The position numbers were made by a program, and so were the translations under genes. The notes under the pieces are model-generated. The model did no database searches. It was given only the letters and a program-made list of their open reading frames with translations, and had not been told where the DNA came from. This document shows, in pieces, positions 41,023 to 51,830 of a stretch of DNA of 64,000 nucleotides (position 1 is its first letter; each line of letters starts with the position of its first letter). Source of the DNA: Chondrus crispus (taxonomy: Eukaryota; Rhodophyta; Florideophyceae; Gigartinales; Gigartinaceae); NCBI RefSeq assembly GCF_000350225.1, contig NW_005178726.1:21437-85436 (forward strand). The letters are read 5' to 3'.

Positions 41023-41356
41023 GCCGGGGGTTAAGACAGGATGAGGTTTGGCTGTGCTTTCGATGGGAACAGATGCACGTAGATGTTAAAGATGGCTCCG
41101 GGCTGAGGGAAGGATTTCACGTTTATTTTCTACTTAAAGACCTCGCTTCCCGCGAAATCGTAAGGTATAAGCGGAGACGGGGCGTTGCTTATAGAAACTG
41201 TACAGTCCTAGCAGGGGGGGTGGTATGGTACACCATAACCCACAGCATAGTCTGTTAATTAAACAACCCTATTGTGTTCGCGCATGCGTTGTTCTACTGA
41301 AACTAAGGAACCGCGGGGCGCGAATCTTGAATCAAGACTGTTTTGCATTGCCGATA

Positions 41357-41889
41357 CAGTCATCGCTCGATAACTGGAACAGGCGATAAGAGGAACACCC
41401 CGATAAACAGAACGAACTCGCTTCTCCCAAGCTGGGACCGGCGAGCATTTAACTAAAAATACATTTGTTCCGCCGCCCGTTAAGCGGAACCCGAAATTGT
41501 GGCCGTTTGGTCCCAAAATGTGCAAAAACAAACGTTAAACATGTATCCATCCTTATTGGCAGTGATGAGAGTGTGAATGATGGAGCAGAACTGCCGAGCG
41601 CAAAGGAATAGATCAGGGCGCTTGCATTAGCAAAGCGCATCGCAGAAAGCACCGGTGAGGGAGGTGCGTGCTTTCTGCGCACTGTGCGCAAAATGCAGGC
41701 AGCTGTACGTCTTTACTGTACGCTGTCTATGCAGCGAACATCCATTCATAGTGTTTTAAATAAAATTATGAGGGCTTGAAATGATTGGTTGAGAGAGCTC
41801 GGTATGATATACTTCGATTAAGGGAAGCCCTCTTTAAGGGGAACCACAGGGGTCCTCCCGTGGTGGTTCCGTTTATCGAGAGATCACTG
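41357..41889. mobile_element. 533-bp Tigger-type MITE with TA duplication
   Basis: Starts CAGTCATCGCTCGATAACTG and ends with the complement of CAGTGATCTCTCGATAAACG, flanked by TA on both sides (41355-41356, 41890-41891). There is no coding sequence. The ends resemble those of the Tigger element at 48698 (CAGTAGTTGCTCGATAATTG), which points to a common transposase. It is inserted inside the Tigger pseudogene. Confidence 0.82.
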
Positions 41890-42750
41890 TAATTGCAATA
41901 GGCAGTTTCTTTGTTCCCGTTGCATTAGTAAAATCAAACGCTGTGAATCTGTCTTTGCTTTCATGGCCATGATTACTCGTACAGAATTTCGGTCGTCCAA
42001 GCTACTAACGTATTTTGTTCATGATAGTAGTTCGTAGAACAAGCCAGTCTCGTCGATATTATAAATGCATTCGGCGTCGTAGTCACTAAGATGGGATCGT
42101 AGGATGCCTACATCTTTTGAGGCTGCACTTGCCTGAACATGTCCTTCCTCCCCATGAGTCATTACAGAGCGCAGCACATGCCGTTTCAAGAAATTTTAAA
42201 TCCAACCTCGGGATGCTGCGAACCTTTCGAGAGAAGCGTGTTCTTTGACTTGTCGTTATTCCTTCAAAAACTTTCCCGTATCATCAAAGTCCGTTCTTGA
42301 AGCTCCGGTTGTGTCACGGTCATTTTGCCAGCTCTAGCGAAGCTGAGAAACTCAATAAAGTGTGCCTCAAGTGTAGGGTAATGCGCTAGGGGCATCGTTT
42401 TGGTGCCAAGCGTCGTAATGCTTTATGTCAAATGGTGCTCTAGTGAAGCAAGTGCTTTTAATGCTTCACACAGATCGCTCTGAAATGGTGAACTGCCGCA
42501 TAACTGCGCTATTCGGATTTCCGAGCTGCAGCACATGTCCAACTTCAATTTTCTGTGCCATTGTAAGACGCGTATGGCTCGCCTTCGAGATCGTGTCGGG
42601 AATCATATTAAGGTCTTCGTATCGGTTCCATACTTCAGTGAGCCGAGAAGAGTGAGGAGAGGGAGATGTGGACGTCGTCTGTGACACGTGGCACGACCTG
42701 TGTCTGTCAATCTTGAGCGACACTAATCCGAGTGTGGCAGTCACTGCCAC

Positions 42751-45743
42751 AAGTTACGGTAACAAAAGCGGCGCTATTGTGCGTCCCCCGGTATACGTTG
42801 TGTACATGTTGTTTACACCAGTGTCTAGACGACAAGTGACCTCATGTGAGACTATTTTCACCATATTCTTCTGGACTTGCGTTTGCTCAACAAGAAGGAA
42901 AAAATACTTTCGCCACCGCATTTGACTTCTGCGTTGCGGCAGGACGGGTTTTGGTGAGATCTGCACGTCTTTTCCAGCCATTTTTTTGAATACCTAAAAA
43001 GAAGCCGTTTTGATCATCCTCAAACCTTACGTTTTGATATCTTCGAAACCAAAACGCATGATTCAAATGCCAGCCAGTGTTGATACTTCATTGGATTCTT
43101 AGTCTTTCCATGTAGTCACAGCTTCTGTCTAATGTTTCGCAAGATGGTACTCCCGAGAGCATGTACGTTAAAGAAATTGTGTCGAAACTGAATTCATAAC
43201 GTTTCGATATATTGTATTATTGCAAAAAGCCGGCCTTAGGGGATCCCCACCAGAGCACAACTATAATGTAGATCGGGCCTATTTGCGATCACAATTAGAG
43301 AAATCGACTCCAACCGACGATGCACTACAAAAATATAGAACTGCTGGGCGATGGAGATACGCAAATTCGCGGGATTTGCTGCGTACCCATGTTGCAGCAA
43401 ATTAAAATTTTAAGACACCGTTTGAAACGTTAATGGGTGTTTCTCCGGGCTTTGCGATCGGTTTGGTAGGAGCACGGGGTTTCTGCATTGCGCATGAAGC
43501 TCATTCTTCTACGCCGACTCGTTCGCACTATTTTGCATTGCACAAGAGACTTATCCACTGACAGACTACGCCACACATCTCGTGAATATATCCAGATCTT
43601 CTGGTCAGTGATTCAGGGAATCCTTGAGGCACCCACCGAGCTTGATCACGGAGTTACAGAATACGCTATAGCGTCATTCTTCCTTCAGGATGAATCTTGT
43701 ATACAAGATTCATCCTGAAGGAACCACAGAGAATGCGTCCATCGGAATTAGTCGTTGGCGGTCGCTTACCTCGACACTTTAAGATTTCCAAGCTTCTGAA
43801 TTGGCAGCAGCGAGCCGACTTTCGTCCGTTAGGAGCTCGAAGACTGGAGAAAAGTGCTACGCTTCTACGACAAGACCTCAGGGCCTAAACAGTCCCAAGG
43901 CACCTCCAAATGCACAGGTCTCATGTTGCAAGTCTCACGGCCTTGTCGGAGAGGCATTTAAACTGCATTTGGAGCCAGCTCTGCAACCAAAGAGTTCGAA
44001 AGACACCAGTACCAGACGAAAAGGCTATAGTCAATTCTTTACGAAAAAGAAGCCACAATACGGGACAGTGCCATCTCATAGTACACTGCGGTGTAGTAAC
44101 ACACCGCGCCGTGTTTCTCCGTCTGCGCGAAGTCCTGAAAGAGGCGCTGGGCACTAAATCATACGAGGAGGGTAAGAGAAAGACTCCAGGCCGACATGAC
44201 TGCGAAGGTTTGGTTGTATCGTTTTCGAAAACGCACGTTCGAAGTGCTAAGACAGTTCTTGCGTATCAAAAAAAGAACATTAAGTGATTGAGTACTCGAA
44301 TGAAAGAGTGCCTTGAAAGAGGCGACGGTTAGTCTCCTAGATAACCAACCAGATGTGTGGACAAGAGTGTTGACAGTGATTAGATTGTAGCATTTAGACG
44401 TACTTCCTTGTCACAACAGTAATAGTCCAAATGGGCTCAGTAATTAAGTCATCGAAGGGTTTTAAAATAAATCGTTTCATTTCGACAGCGTATAGTATCT
44501 GTTCGTGCAGGCTTTTTGTGATTTCACTGTGCTTTTGTGACTTCTTTCAAAGCTTACTGGTACATAAGCTGACACGAGAAGGCCATCCCTCTCTCAATAG
44601 GTGTAGTGCCCTAGACACACTTTCCAACGAAGCCGTAAGTTTCGTATTATCAAAAGCGGTAAGTCCAGTCACCACCAGGTTGTTCGAGGCCCTCAGTCCG
44701 GGTAGCTCGGAGGGGTAGCACAGTTGGCGGGTTGAGATCTGGTGTCCGGGGTAGGGTGCAATCCAGTGGGAGTGCGCTAGAAGGATTAAATGGGAACAAG
44801 GAAAACAATGAAGGAACGAAGATAAAAATGGAGTAGAAAGGTAAAAAATAGTCTAAAAAGTAAAGGAAACATGACATTTTATTAAAACGAAAGGGGCAGG
44901 TACCAGACTGAGCCACCTGGATTGAAACCGTTAAGGATATTCCTAGAGATGGGTCCGATCACCTTGCGCCTCTTTACAGTAGCGCCATACGGCTCTCGTC
45001 GTATACAGGCCGTGCGGCGTCGACGGCGTCGGGCATTAAAAGGGTAATTAGTACATAATAATTGCCATTAAATTGTCACTTAGCAATAGACGCGATCGCG
45101 TCTAGTGACATACACGTGCCCAAACGTGTGGTACACGTAGTATATACGAGGTGTACGCTTGTCAAAGGCGGGGAGGGCGACTCCGCGACGGAGGCGACCA
45201 GGCGTACAGAACGCAGGGTTCTTGCACTTCGATAGGCACGAAGCGTAGCAAATCATTTGCAGAAAACGTGGTTATTTCTTTCTACGTACCCAGCATGAGC
45301 CCTCTAGTGACTGGGAACGACTTATCTACGAAGTCACCAGGACCGGAAGCGATAAATCCGAAGATGATGCCGTGGTGCTACTAGACGTGTAGTCTACAGA
45401 AAGGAGGGAAAGCAAGTGGCGAGGGAAGCGGTACGGAAACGAGGAGAACATCGATGTCTAGCCTGCATTCATACAACCGTACACGAATGCAGGCAATAGA
45501 AATGATCAGAGGTTCCATTGGTTCCGGGCTTCCGTTGAGAAGGAGTGGCTTCTGAAAGAAAACGCCCACCCCCGAGATGATGCACCAGCAAATCCTCCAG
45601 AGACTTGGGAACATTTTAACGTATTGTCTGTCATTCAACACTACAAAAATACCAACAAGGAGTCACAAAAGCTCGATAGCTGTACCATGAATGTCTAGAC
45701 AGGGGATGCTACCGGAGGGCAAACTGAAGCTCACTTACCTGAT
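42751..45743. other. 3-kb stretch of unclassified repeat debris
   Basis: Several short frames, none recognised. 43220-44290 holds fragments in three frames (for example RAYLRSQLEKSTPTDDAL and PSELVVGGRLPRHFKISKLL) that might be an old retrotransposon, but I cannot assign them. 44650-44930 contains, on the minus strand, TGGCTCAGTCTGG and GGTTTCAATCC, similar to tRNA promoter boxes but in the wrong order. No supported gene. Confidence 0.4.
43680..43723. repeat. Perfect 44-bp palindrome without loop
   Basis: TTCCTTCAGGATGAATCTTG... reads identically on both strands across the centre GTATAC; arms are 22 bp and no loop remains. Confidence 0.92.
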
Positions 45744-46366
45744 ATGGCTATCGTAGTGAACAACAACGAAAATATTGGAAAAGGTCTGTATTGGTACAAT
45801 GGCGATACTTGCAAAGAACCAAACCCATTTTTCAAGTTGAGCCACGTCTACCATTGGTTGAAGCATCAGAACCAAATGAAGCACATTACAAAGGTTTTCA
45901 GGCAACATCTGCAGCGAGAGCTGGGCGGCGCAGCAACGCAGGCGTAAACCCAAATGCATTTGAGACTATAGACTCTGTTTTCAACGCACACGAGGCCACG
46001 CCATGGGTCCCGTCGATAATTCCTGTCAATAGTCGAAACAGAACACCGTCTCATCTCGTTGTGCCGTCTGGGGCGCAACTTGATGATGCAGAGTCGTCCG
46101 CCGTTCAACGTCCTATCGGAAACAACAGGCAGAAGTCTACCAACGCGAAGGCAATAGCATCAGGCAAGCAGGCTGATTCTATTGAGAAGATGGTGGAGGC
46201 TACGGAGACGCAAATTTAAATCTCGCAAGAAGATCTGAACACGGCTAAGACCAAGCTAGAGATAATTAGGGAACGTGTGCGCCTGGCTGAGCTCAGGCAC
46301 AAGGACAAGGTGCGCATGAGCGAGGATCAGATGACGAACAACCGTTTTCATACAATGTTCACCTAG
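45744..46366 (+). pseudogene. Harbinger 2 accessory gene (NAM-associated/Myb-like C terminus)
   Basis: The frame at 45744 reads ENIGKGLYWYNGDTCKEPNP, then shifts. The second frame carries RPIGNNRQKSTNAKA, the PIG-x-K-x-AK block of proteins that accompany plant-type Harbinger transposases. After an in-frame TAA at 46217-46219 the same frame goes on with EDLNTAKTKLEIIRERVRLA and a final helix to a TAG at 46364. One frameshift plus one nonsense codon. Confidence 0.65.
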
Positions 46367-46811
46367 AGATGCCAGCCCACACGCCTGCATATCTGCGTGA
46401 GAAGAGTATGTCTTCAAAGGTTATCATAGATGTCTTGGGAAATCCTGAAGCTGCTCATTACGATGGGTGCACGTCGCCATGACGGGACGCCGTGGAGAGC
46501 ATCCCCGGAGCGTAGGTGGTACATAATTGAAAAAATGACAAGTTGTGCTGCAACTATTTCAACCTTAAAACGGTAGTAGTGGTTGCAGTACAATTTGTCT
46601 GTGTTTCATGACACCATACTTGTGCGTCAATCACCATCCAACGCTAACCCCAATCCGACCTGCTCCCATATGTGTTCCCCCAGACCAGCGGTAAGCTTGT
46701 TGTGATGCAGCCAGTCTTCGATGTCCTCGGCGGCGGGGGTAGAGTTTCGTCCGGGATGTATACAGGAAATTTAGCAAGAAGCCGTCTGGCAGCTCTGCAG
46801 TTTCATCTGCG

Positions 46812-48172
46812 CTAAGGTAACGGCAACTGAACCCGTTTGGAATTTAAGTGACATCTATTCGCTTCTCTACTATCAAATAGTGTAAAATAGTGCAGCCAAT
46901 GATAATACTTACGCATTCTTTGCCAAACAAGCTCGTGCTCCGACAGTGAGGATGTCAATTCTCTGAAAGAGAATCCCAAAGGTGCGCTCGAGCAGTTTTC
47001 GTACACCCTCCTCAATCCGACAGTAGGCCTGTTCTTGGGCAGAGCATGGAAGGGTAGCTGCCTTTGCAAACAATTTCCAGTCCGGGTAGATGCCGTCCGC
47101 GAGGTAGTAGAACCACCCCAGCTTGTAGGTGCTAATTTTGATGTTAACCTCGTACGGAGAATACTGCACGGCGCAAACGCAAGCGAAGTGGGGGCTCCGC
47201 ACCACAACTTCGGAGTCATTCATCATTTCTGGAAGACCGGCGAGCAACAATTAAATACTTGTATCAGGGTCACATATTGCTTCAAGCCGAATAGTATTAA
47301 GTCGTTCTTTACCAGAGAACATCCCACTCCTCGCTTTCGGACGATCTATCCACCTCCATCCGGCGCAATCCAGAGCCCCAATGCGTTCCAAGAATCTGGG
47401 ATCCGCAAGCTCTGCTACAGTCCTTGCCAAGGCGGTCTCGGATGGCCCGCGTAGAAGCTATGGCCGAATTCCGTAAAAACGCTATGGCAGAGTTGCCTCA
47501 GCGACATGATCGTTGTAGACTCTCCAATTTTAGCGTATAAATCGGTCTGCTGGGCTGACCAGTCAATGGTGAGCATCTGGAACGCAGTCACGAACTTCTG
47601 AACTGGCTGCGCAACGGCTCTGCACGCATTTGGATGGAACTGAAAGAAGGGATTGACTGCATTCAAACTATTTATAACCCGACCGACGCGTTGAAGGGGC
47701 ATGCGCCACACAAACTCAAATCAGCGCTCCGGATATCGTGGTCAGAAGTGCTTAGTCTTCAGGTTCAAATCGTTCATCCCCCAGAAACAATCGAGGGGGA
47801 TTAGGCTCGCAGCATCATTCAAAATACGCTCAACGTTTCGAGAACAGCCGTCTCTTGCACCCCCATGAGGATGTGGGACGCAGCTGAAACGTTGGGTCGT
47901 CTGCTCCTTACAGACAATACCCCAGGCGTCAGCGCAAAGAGATGAGCTGGAGTCAGGAGGACCTCATCTTGGATCTCTTTGAACAAAGCGTCGCTGTTTC
48001 TAGATGCCAGCACGCTCGATGAGTCTGAAGAGCTCGGATATGAAGGCACCATCCACGGCCTAGAGGGATTCTCATAGCCTCCTTCGTGTGCATTAAATCT
48101 CGCCGGCCGTGCCCTGTTCGATATGATGTCTGCGCGTCTTTCCAAGTCGTGAGGCCGATTTACATCTCCCAC
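46812..48172 (-). pseudogene. Harbinger 2 transposase (Plant_tran type), pseudogene
   Basis: Starts near 48172. The segment 47711-47415 has VQKFVTAFQMLTIDWSAQQTD and KIGESTTIMSLRQLCHSVF, the alpha-helical part of plant-type Harbinger transposases. In shifted frame near 47380-47260, CAGWRWIDRPKA and LNTIRLEAICDPDT correspond to the first catalytic block. 47250-46909 contains LGWFYYLADGIYPDWKLFAK (second Asp in LADGIYP) and EEGVRKLLERTFGILFQRID (Glu region). Multiple stops and frameshifts. Order and spacing match the family well. Confidence 0.8.
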
Positions 48173-48697
48173 TCCAGTGATGACATCTGTCCCAAATTTA
48201 TATTACGTTTCGCCTGCTTGTTGGATAGTTTCATATATGTGACAAACCGCTTGCGATGTAGAGAAGTTTCTGTCCTACGGGGGCTTGACCTTATATAGGG
48301 ACAGCCCTTTTTGCAAAAATATGTTAACTAAATTGAACATTCTTAAAACATACCTTGGACTTCACTTCCTTTACTTACTTGTTTTTCTTGTCCCGGCGGG
48401 CTGTGATGTTCCAATTCGGCAAAATGCATATCGCAGCACGCCGATGAACTGTACCAGCTTTCAATACGTAAAAAGATTGTGAATTTAATGAAGATTGGGC
48501 ACCTACTTCTCTTTTTGAACTAGTGTTCTCGGTTTCGAGATATATTTACATGCAGGTTTAGGGTGCTGTAAATGCTTCTTTTCCAGAAATATGTCCGAAC
48601 AACAAGTACATATATGCAATTCTCACAAAGTTCTTTGTAGTCCGAAGGGAAATGTCAGGTGCGGTGGTGGAGTGTGACAACTTCGGGGACCGAGTTA

Positions 48698-50667
48698 CAG
48701 TAGTTGCTCGATAATTGCAACACTCGCTAAGTGCAACGATATGTGTGAAGCGGGCATGGTATACATCTCATTTTAATTAAAAATCAACATCGTTGCAAAT
48801 TCGCAAACTGCAACGTTAAAAAATAAATCTCACTGAACGTTAGAACAATTTTGCTGGACCGTTTCATCCTTATATAAATAATTATACTCTGTGTATTGAT
48901 TTTCCGATCGCGAACAATCTTGAAAATGTCAGCTGCTTCGTCTATCGTCCGCAACAAGCATGTTCAGGCTTCTCTTTCACTTTTACAAAAAGAAAAATTT
49001 GTGAGCATGCGGAGAATTTGAAAAGAGAAGGCCATACACGTTCTCTTGCCCGCATAGCGGCTTGGACAAAAAAACCTGTTCAAAATTGCCGTTGTGCCCA
49101 GCCGCACGAACATCTCCTAATTGCTGTCAAAGTGAGAAGATATAATTACGCGCCCGAAAAACATTTGCAGAAGAAAAAGGGACACTGCTGGTGTCCACCA
49201 CAAATTAGAGCGGTCCCTTTTTAATTAGATTTGTAGCATGCATACCGAGTGACGTAATATCAACGGTAGAGTAATCAAGGCGAAAGGAATGAAGCTTATG
49301 AACGAAGTTAATTTACTTCTGCAAGAAGACAAAAAATTGAGTTCAAGTTCTCAGATGGTTGGCTAACCAAGTTTGAAAGAAGTGGAACTTTCGAATATTT
49401 GAAATCCATGGGGAGAGTGGTGATGCTGATATGATGGCGGTGGCTGAGGAGCTCCCACATATCATAAATCGTATTAATAAATGCGACATCAAAGACATTT
49501 TTAACGCTGATGAATGTGGGTTGTTCTAAAAAATGGCTCTAAATACGACAGTGGCAGTTACAAGGCTTGCAGGTCGGAAAAATGAAAAATCAAATAGCAC
49601 TGCTGGTCTGTGCAAATGGGGATGGATCTGAAAAACAGAACTAATGATTATTGGAGCTGCTGTGATGCCACACCCGTTTAAAAGGAGGTCGGGTCAAGAA
49701 CTTGGATTTGATTACCATTCCAAGAAAAAGCGTGGATGACTATAGATCTGCTTTCCAATGGCTAAAAAGATTTAATGCTGTCATTCCTTCTACACCTGGA
49801 AGAAAAGTGGGTTTGCTTCTTGATATCTGCAGTGCTCCCGGAACGGCATCAAACTTACCGTCTTTGAGCAATGTGGAAATGATATTTTTACCCCCGAATA
49901 CCACTTCTAATATTCAGCCTATGGACGCAGGCATTATTGCAGCCATGGAAAAGAGCAATAGGCAATAACCAAGTAGAAAGAGCAATCGATCTTACTGATA
50001 AGAATATTAAGGACATATACAAGGTCGATATCCTTACTGCCGTGAAGTGGGTAATGAGTATATGGCAAGAGCTCCCTGGCAGTGTTATAAGGAATTCTTC
50101 GGGTCATACCGGCCCTGTTCAAAAGATCGGCCCTGGAGATATGGACCGAAGGGAAAGAGTCATGGAATTGGAGATGTCAGAAAACTTAGAATCGCTTTTA
50201 CCACCAAGGATGCGGATGTTTCTTCAAAAGTATTTTAAATCCTGAAGGAGAGGATGCTGCGTTACAGCAAGGGACCGGAGATTTAAACGTGAAAGATGTC
50301 GTTTTCTGTATTGTCGGTGAAGTAATTGGTGAGGAAGAGGAGATTGAAGAACATATAGAAGTACTGCAGCTGCCATGTGCGCAGCAGCAGCTGAAAGCGC
50401 TGGCATTGACGAACAGGATCATTGAGGCACATAATTTGGACTCCTGTGCGATTTTAGGCGGGCTAAGGAAATCCCAGGGAGGTATTCGCAGCATGATGCT
50501 CTCTAGTGCTAAGCAGTCTACGATTGACAAATGTTTCAAGTAAAAGCACGCAAAAATTGTTCTCACACGTGGGGAGAAGTCTATCAGAACCATTCGGTAA
50601 CTGCAACCCCCCTATAATTGCAACGGTACGTGGTGAACCAACCGTTGCAGTTTTCGGGCGATTACTG
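48698..50667 (+). mobile_element. pogo/Tigger element with TA duplication, 1970 bp
   Basis: Flanked by TA (48696-48697, 50668-50669). Ends: CAGTAGTTGCTCGATAATTGC and the complement of CAGTAATCGCCCGAAAACTGC. Both ends have further GCAAC/TGCAAC motifs just inside (for example CTAAGTGCAACG at left). Contains a plus-strand transposase pseudogene. Confidence 0.87.
48926..50543 (+). pseudogene. pogo/Tigger transposase pseudogene
   Basis: Starts at ATG 48926 (MSAASSIVRNKHVQASL). The helix-turn-helix part follows in another frame (KREGHTRSLARIAAW). ALLVCANGDGSEK near 49600 and AFQWLKRFNAVI precede LLLDICSAPG (second Asp) and IFLPPNTTSNIQPMDAGII (third Asp) at 49702-49968. After a frameshift RAIDLTDKNIKDIY and a C-terminal frame ending AKQSTIDKCFK at 50543 close it, the typical Tigger tail. 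The first catalytic block survives near 49505 (NADECGLF). Many stops and shifts; non-functional. Confidence 0.85.
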
Positions 50668-50879
50668 TATGGGGTTATCCATAAGTTGAGAGTACGTGGT
50701 ATTGGTGAAAGATTGATGGTGATTTGGGGATAGGAAGCGACGTTGTGGTAGCATAAGTCCGACTGCAATCCGAAATTGAATTCGCCGTTATCATTACAGG
50801 CCAGGTTATACTGACCTCATATTACAGCATAAAACATGTGTCTACTGCGAGCCGTTATCGGAAGTAGAATAAAGCCAGA

Positions 50880-51830
50880 CTGGCTTATCACACTCCCTTC
50901 ACCAAAGGCACAATAATCTTCTGAGCTTTGTTGACCAGCTCATGGCGAGTTTTCTTCCGTTGAATCAGACGTTCCGGCTTACGACAAGCGTCCTCGTATT
51001 CTTACGCAATGGGCTTAAAGGTATCATTCGAATTGGGTTATCCCTTCCAGCGGACGGCCGAGTAAACGCCATCAGGGTGGTTTTCCATACGCATTAGGGG
51101 CTGGTCCGACATTCCGGTTTCGGACTGTAGGACGTCGGACATATGGGCGTCCGTGTCCGGCGTCGAGTCATTAGAGAACATTGGCTTACTGGCGTGTACT
51201 TCTTCTTCCTCTCTGGTTCGTAGATATTGGACTTGATAGACGTATTCGTTGATCTGTTTCAACACAACCTGTGGTCCGCGTCATGAGAACGCCAGTTTTC
51301 ACCAGAGATGAACTCTTCCCCAACTAGGGTGATGTCGCACTTCGCAAAATTCGGCAGAGTCCTACATCATGCTTTTTCAATCCGCGTTTTCGGTTCCACT
51401 CAACAGTATGCCATACAATGGGATGTGGCTCAGCATCGCTATTTTAGGCGTCATGACATTTAGCCCCCTTTCCGGCTTGGCCGCCTCATCTGTATTAGTG
51501 TTGATAGTGGTGCTTCGTACGAATCAAGAATTGGGCGCACTCAGTTTGCGACCCATGATAGACTTAATTGGAGAGATATTTCCTAGATGGGGAGACGGGG
51601 CATTGTGAAGCGCTTCCAGTACGTGTAATAACATGCATCCTTCCGGTTCAGTATTAGGCCGATGCCGAAGGGGTGTTCACGGTAGAGGTAGATTAGAACT
51701 CCACCAACCTCTCGAGAGAGGTCATTTTCAGCTGAAAAATATTTTTCGTCCATATGGACGAATGGGACTACGAACCCGGAAGGGTGGAGGGCTCACTGGG
51801 CGAACGCTTCCCGACAGAGAGTAGACCAAC
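50880..51830 (-). pseudogene. Ty3/gypsy retrotransposon remnant: integrase end and chromodomain
   Basis: On the minus strand ALHNAPSPHLGNISPIKSIM (about 51600-51540), with GRKLSAPNS after it, resembles the end of a gypsy integrase core. EYVYQVQYLRTREEEEVHAS (51265-51170) is the C-terminal barrel, and YSAVRWKG followed by FKPIA and YEDACRKPERL resembles a chromodomain. Stops interrupt the frame. No reverse transcriptase, RNase H or LTR was found around it, so only the 3' end of a polyprotein gene is left. Confidence 0.62.

Larger units (their letters stand above)
38244..41254. mobile_element. PIF/Harbinger element 1, two convergent genes
   Basis: A 3-kb insertion in the Tigger pseudogene. Both borders carry TTAATTAA (38236-38243 and 41255-41262), which may be or may contain the target duplication; the usual Harbinger TSD is 3 bp (TWA). 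Ends show only weak inverted similarity (GCGATGTTTGGGT versus CTATGCTGTGGGT). It contains an accessory gene on the plus strand and a transposase on the minus strand, facing each other. Confidence 0.75.
37208..42750 (-). pseudogene. pogo/Tigger-type transposase, split by two later insertions
   Basis: Minus strand. N-terminal CENP-B-like helix-turn-helix near 42640 (RLTMAQKIEVGHVLQLGN, ISERSV), then IYNIDETGLFYELL near 42050 (first catalytic Asp) and TNATGTKKLPIAI near 41900. The sequence then stops at the 533-bp MITE (41357-41889). Its continuation IGNAKQS and APRFLSFSRTTHA resumes at 41354. It is interrupted again by the Harbinger element (38244-41254). It resumes at 38235 with DFRAWFYRVFMPF, ALVMDNCGSH (second Asp), FALPPNCTSLHQPMDMAF (third Asp) and a terminal NTLITEYW motif. 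Leaving out the inserts gives about 2 kb, the normal Tigger size. Stops and frameshifts are also present. Confidence 0.82.
45744..48172. mobile_element. PIF/Harbinger element 2, decayed, two convergent genes
   Basis: Accessory gene on plus and transposase on minus, facing each other as in element 1. No terminal repeats could be found, so the limits given are those of the coding remnants. Confidence 0.65.

Noticed and set aside
44650..44930. Possible tRNA or permuted tRNA gene (TGGCTCAGTCTGG with GGTTTCAATCC ahead of it on the minus strand)
   Set aside because: No pairing for the D stem, T stem or acceptor could be made; at most a decayed tRNA-derived repeat.
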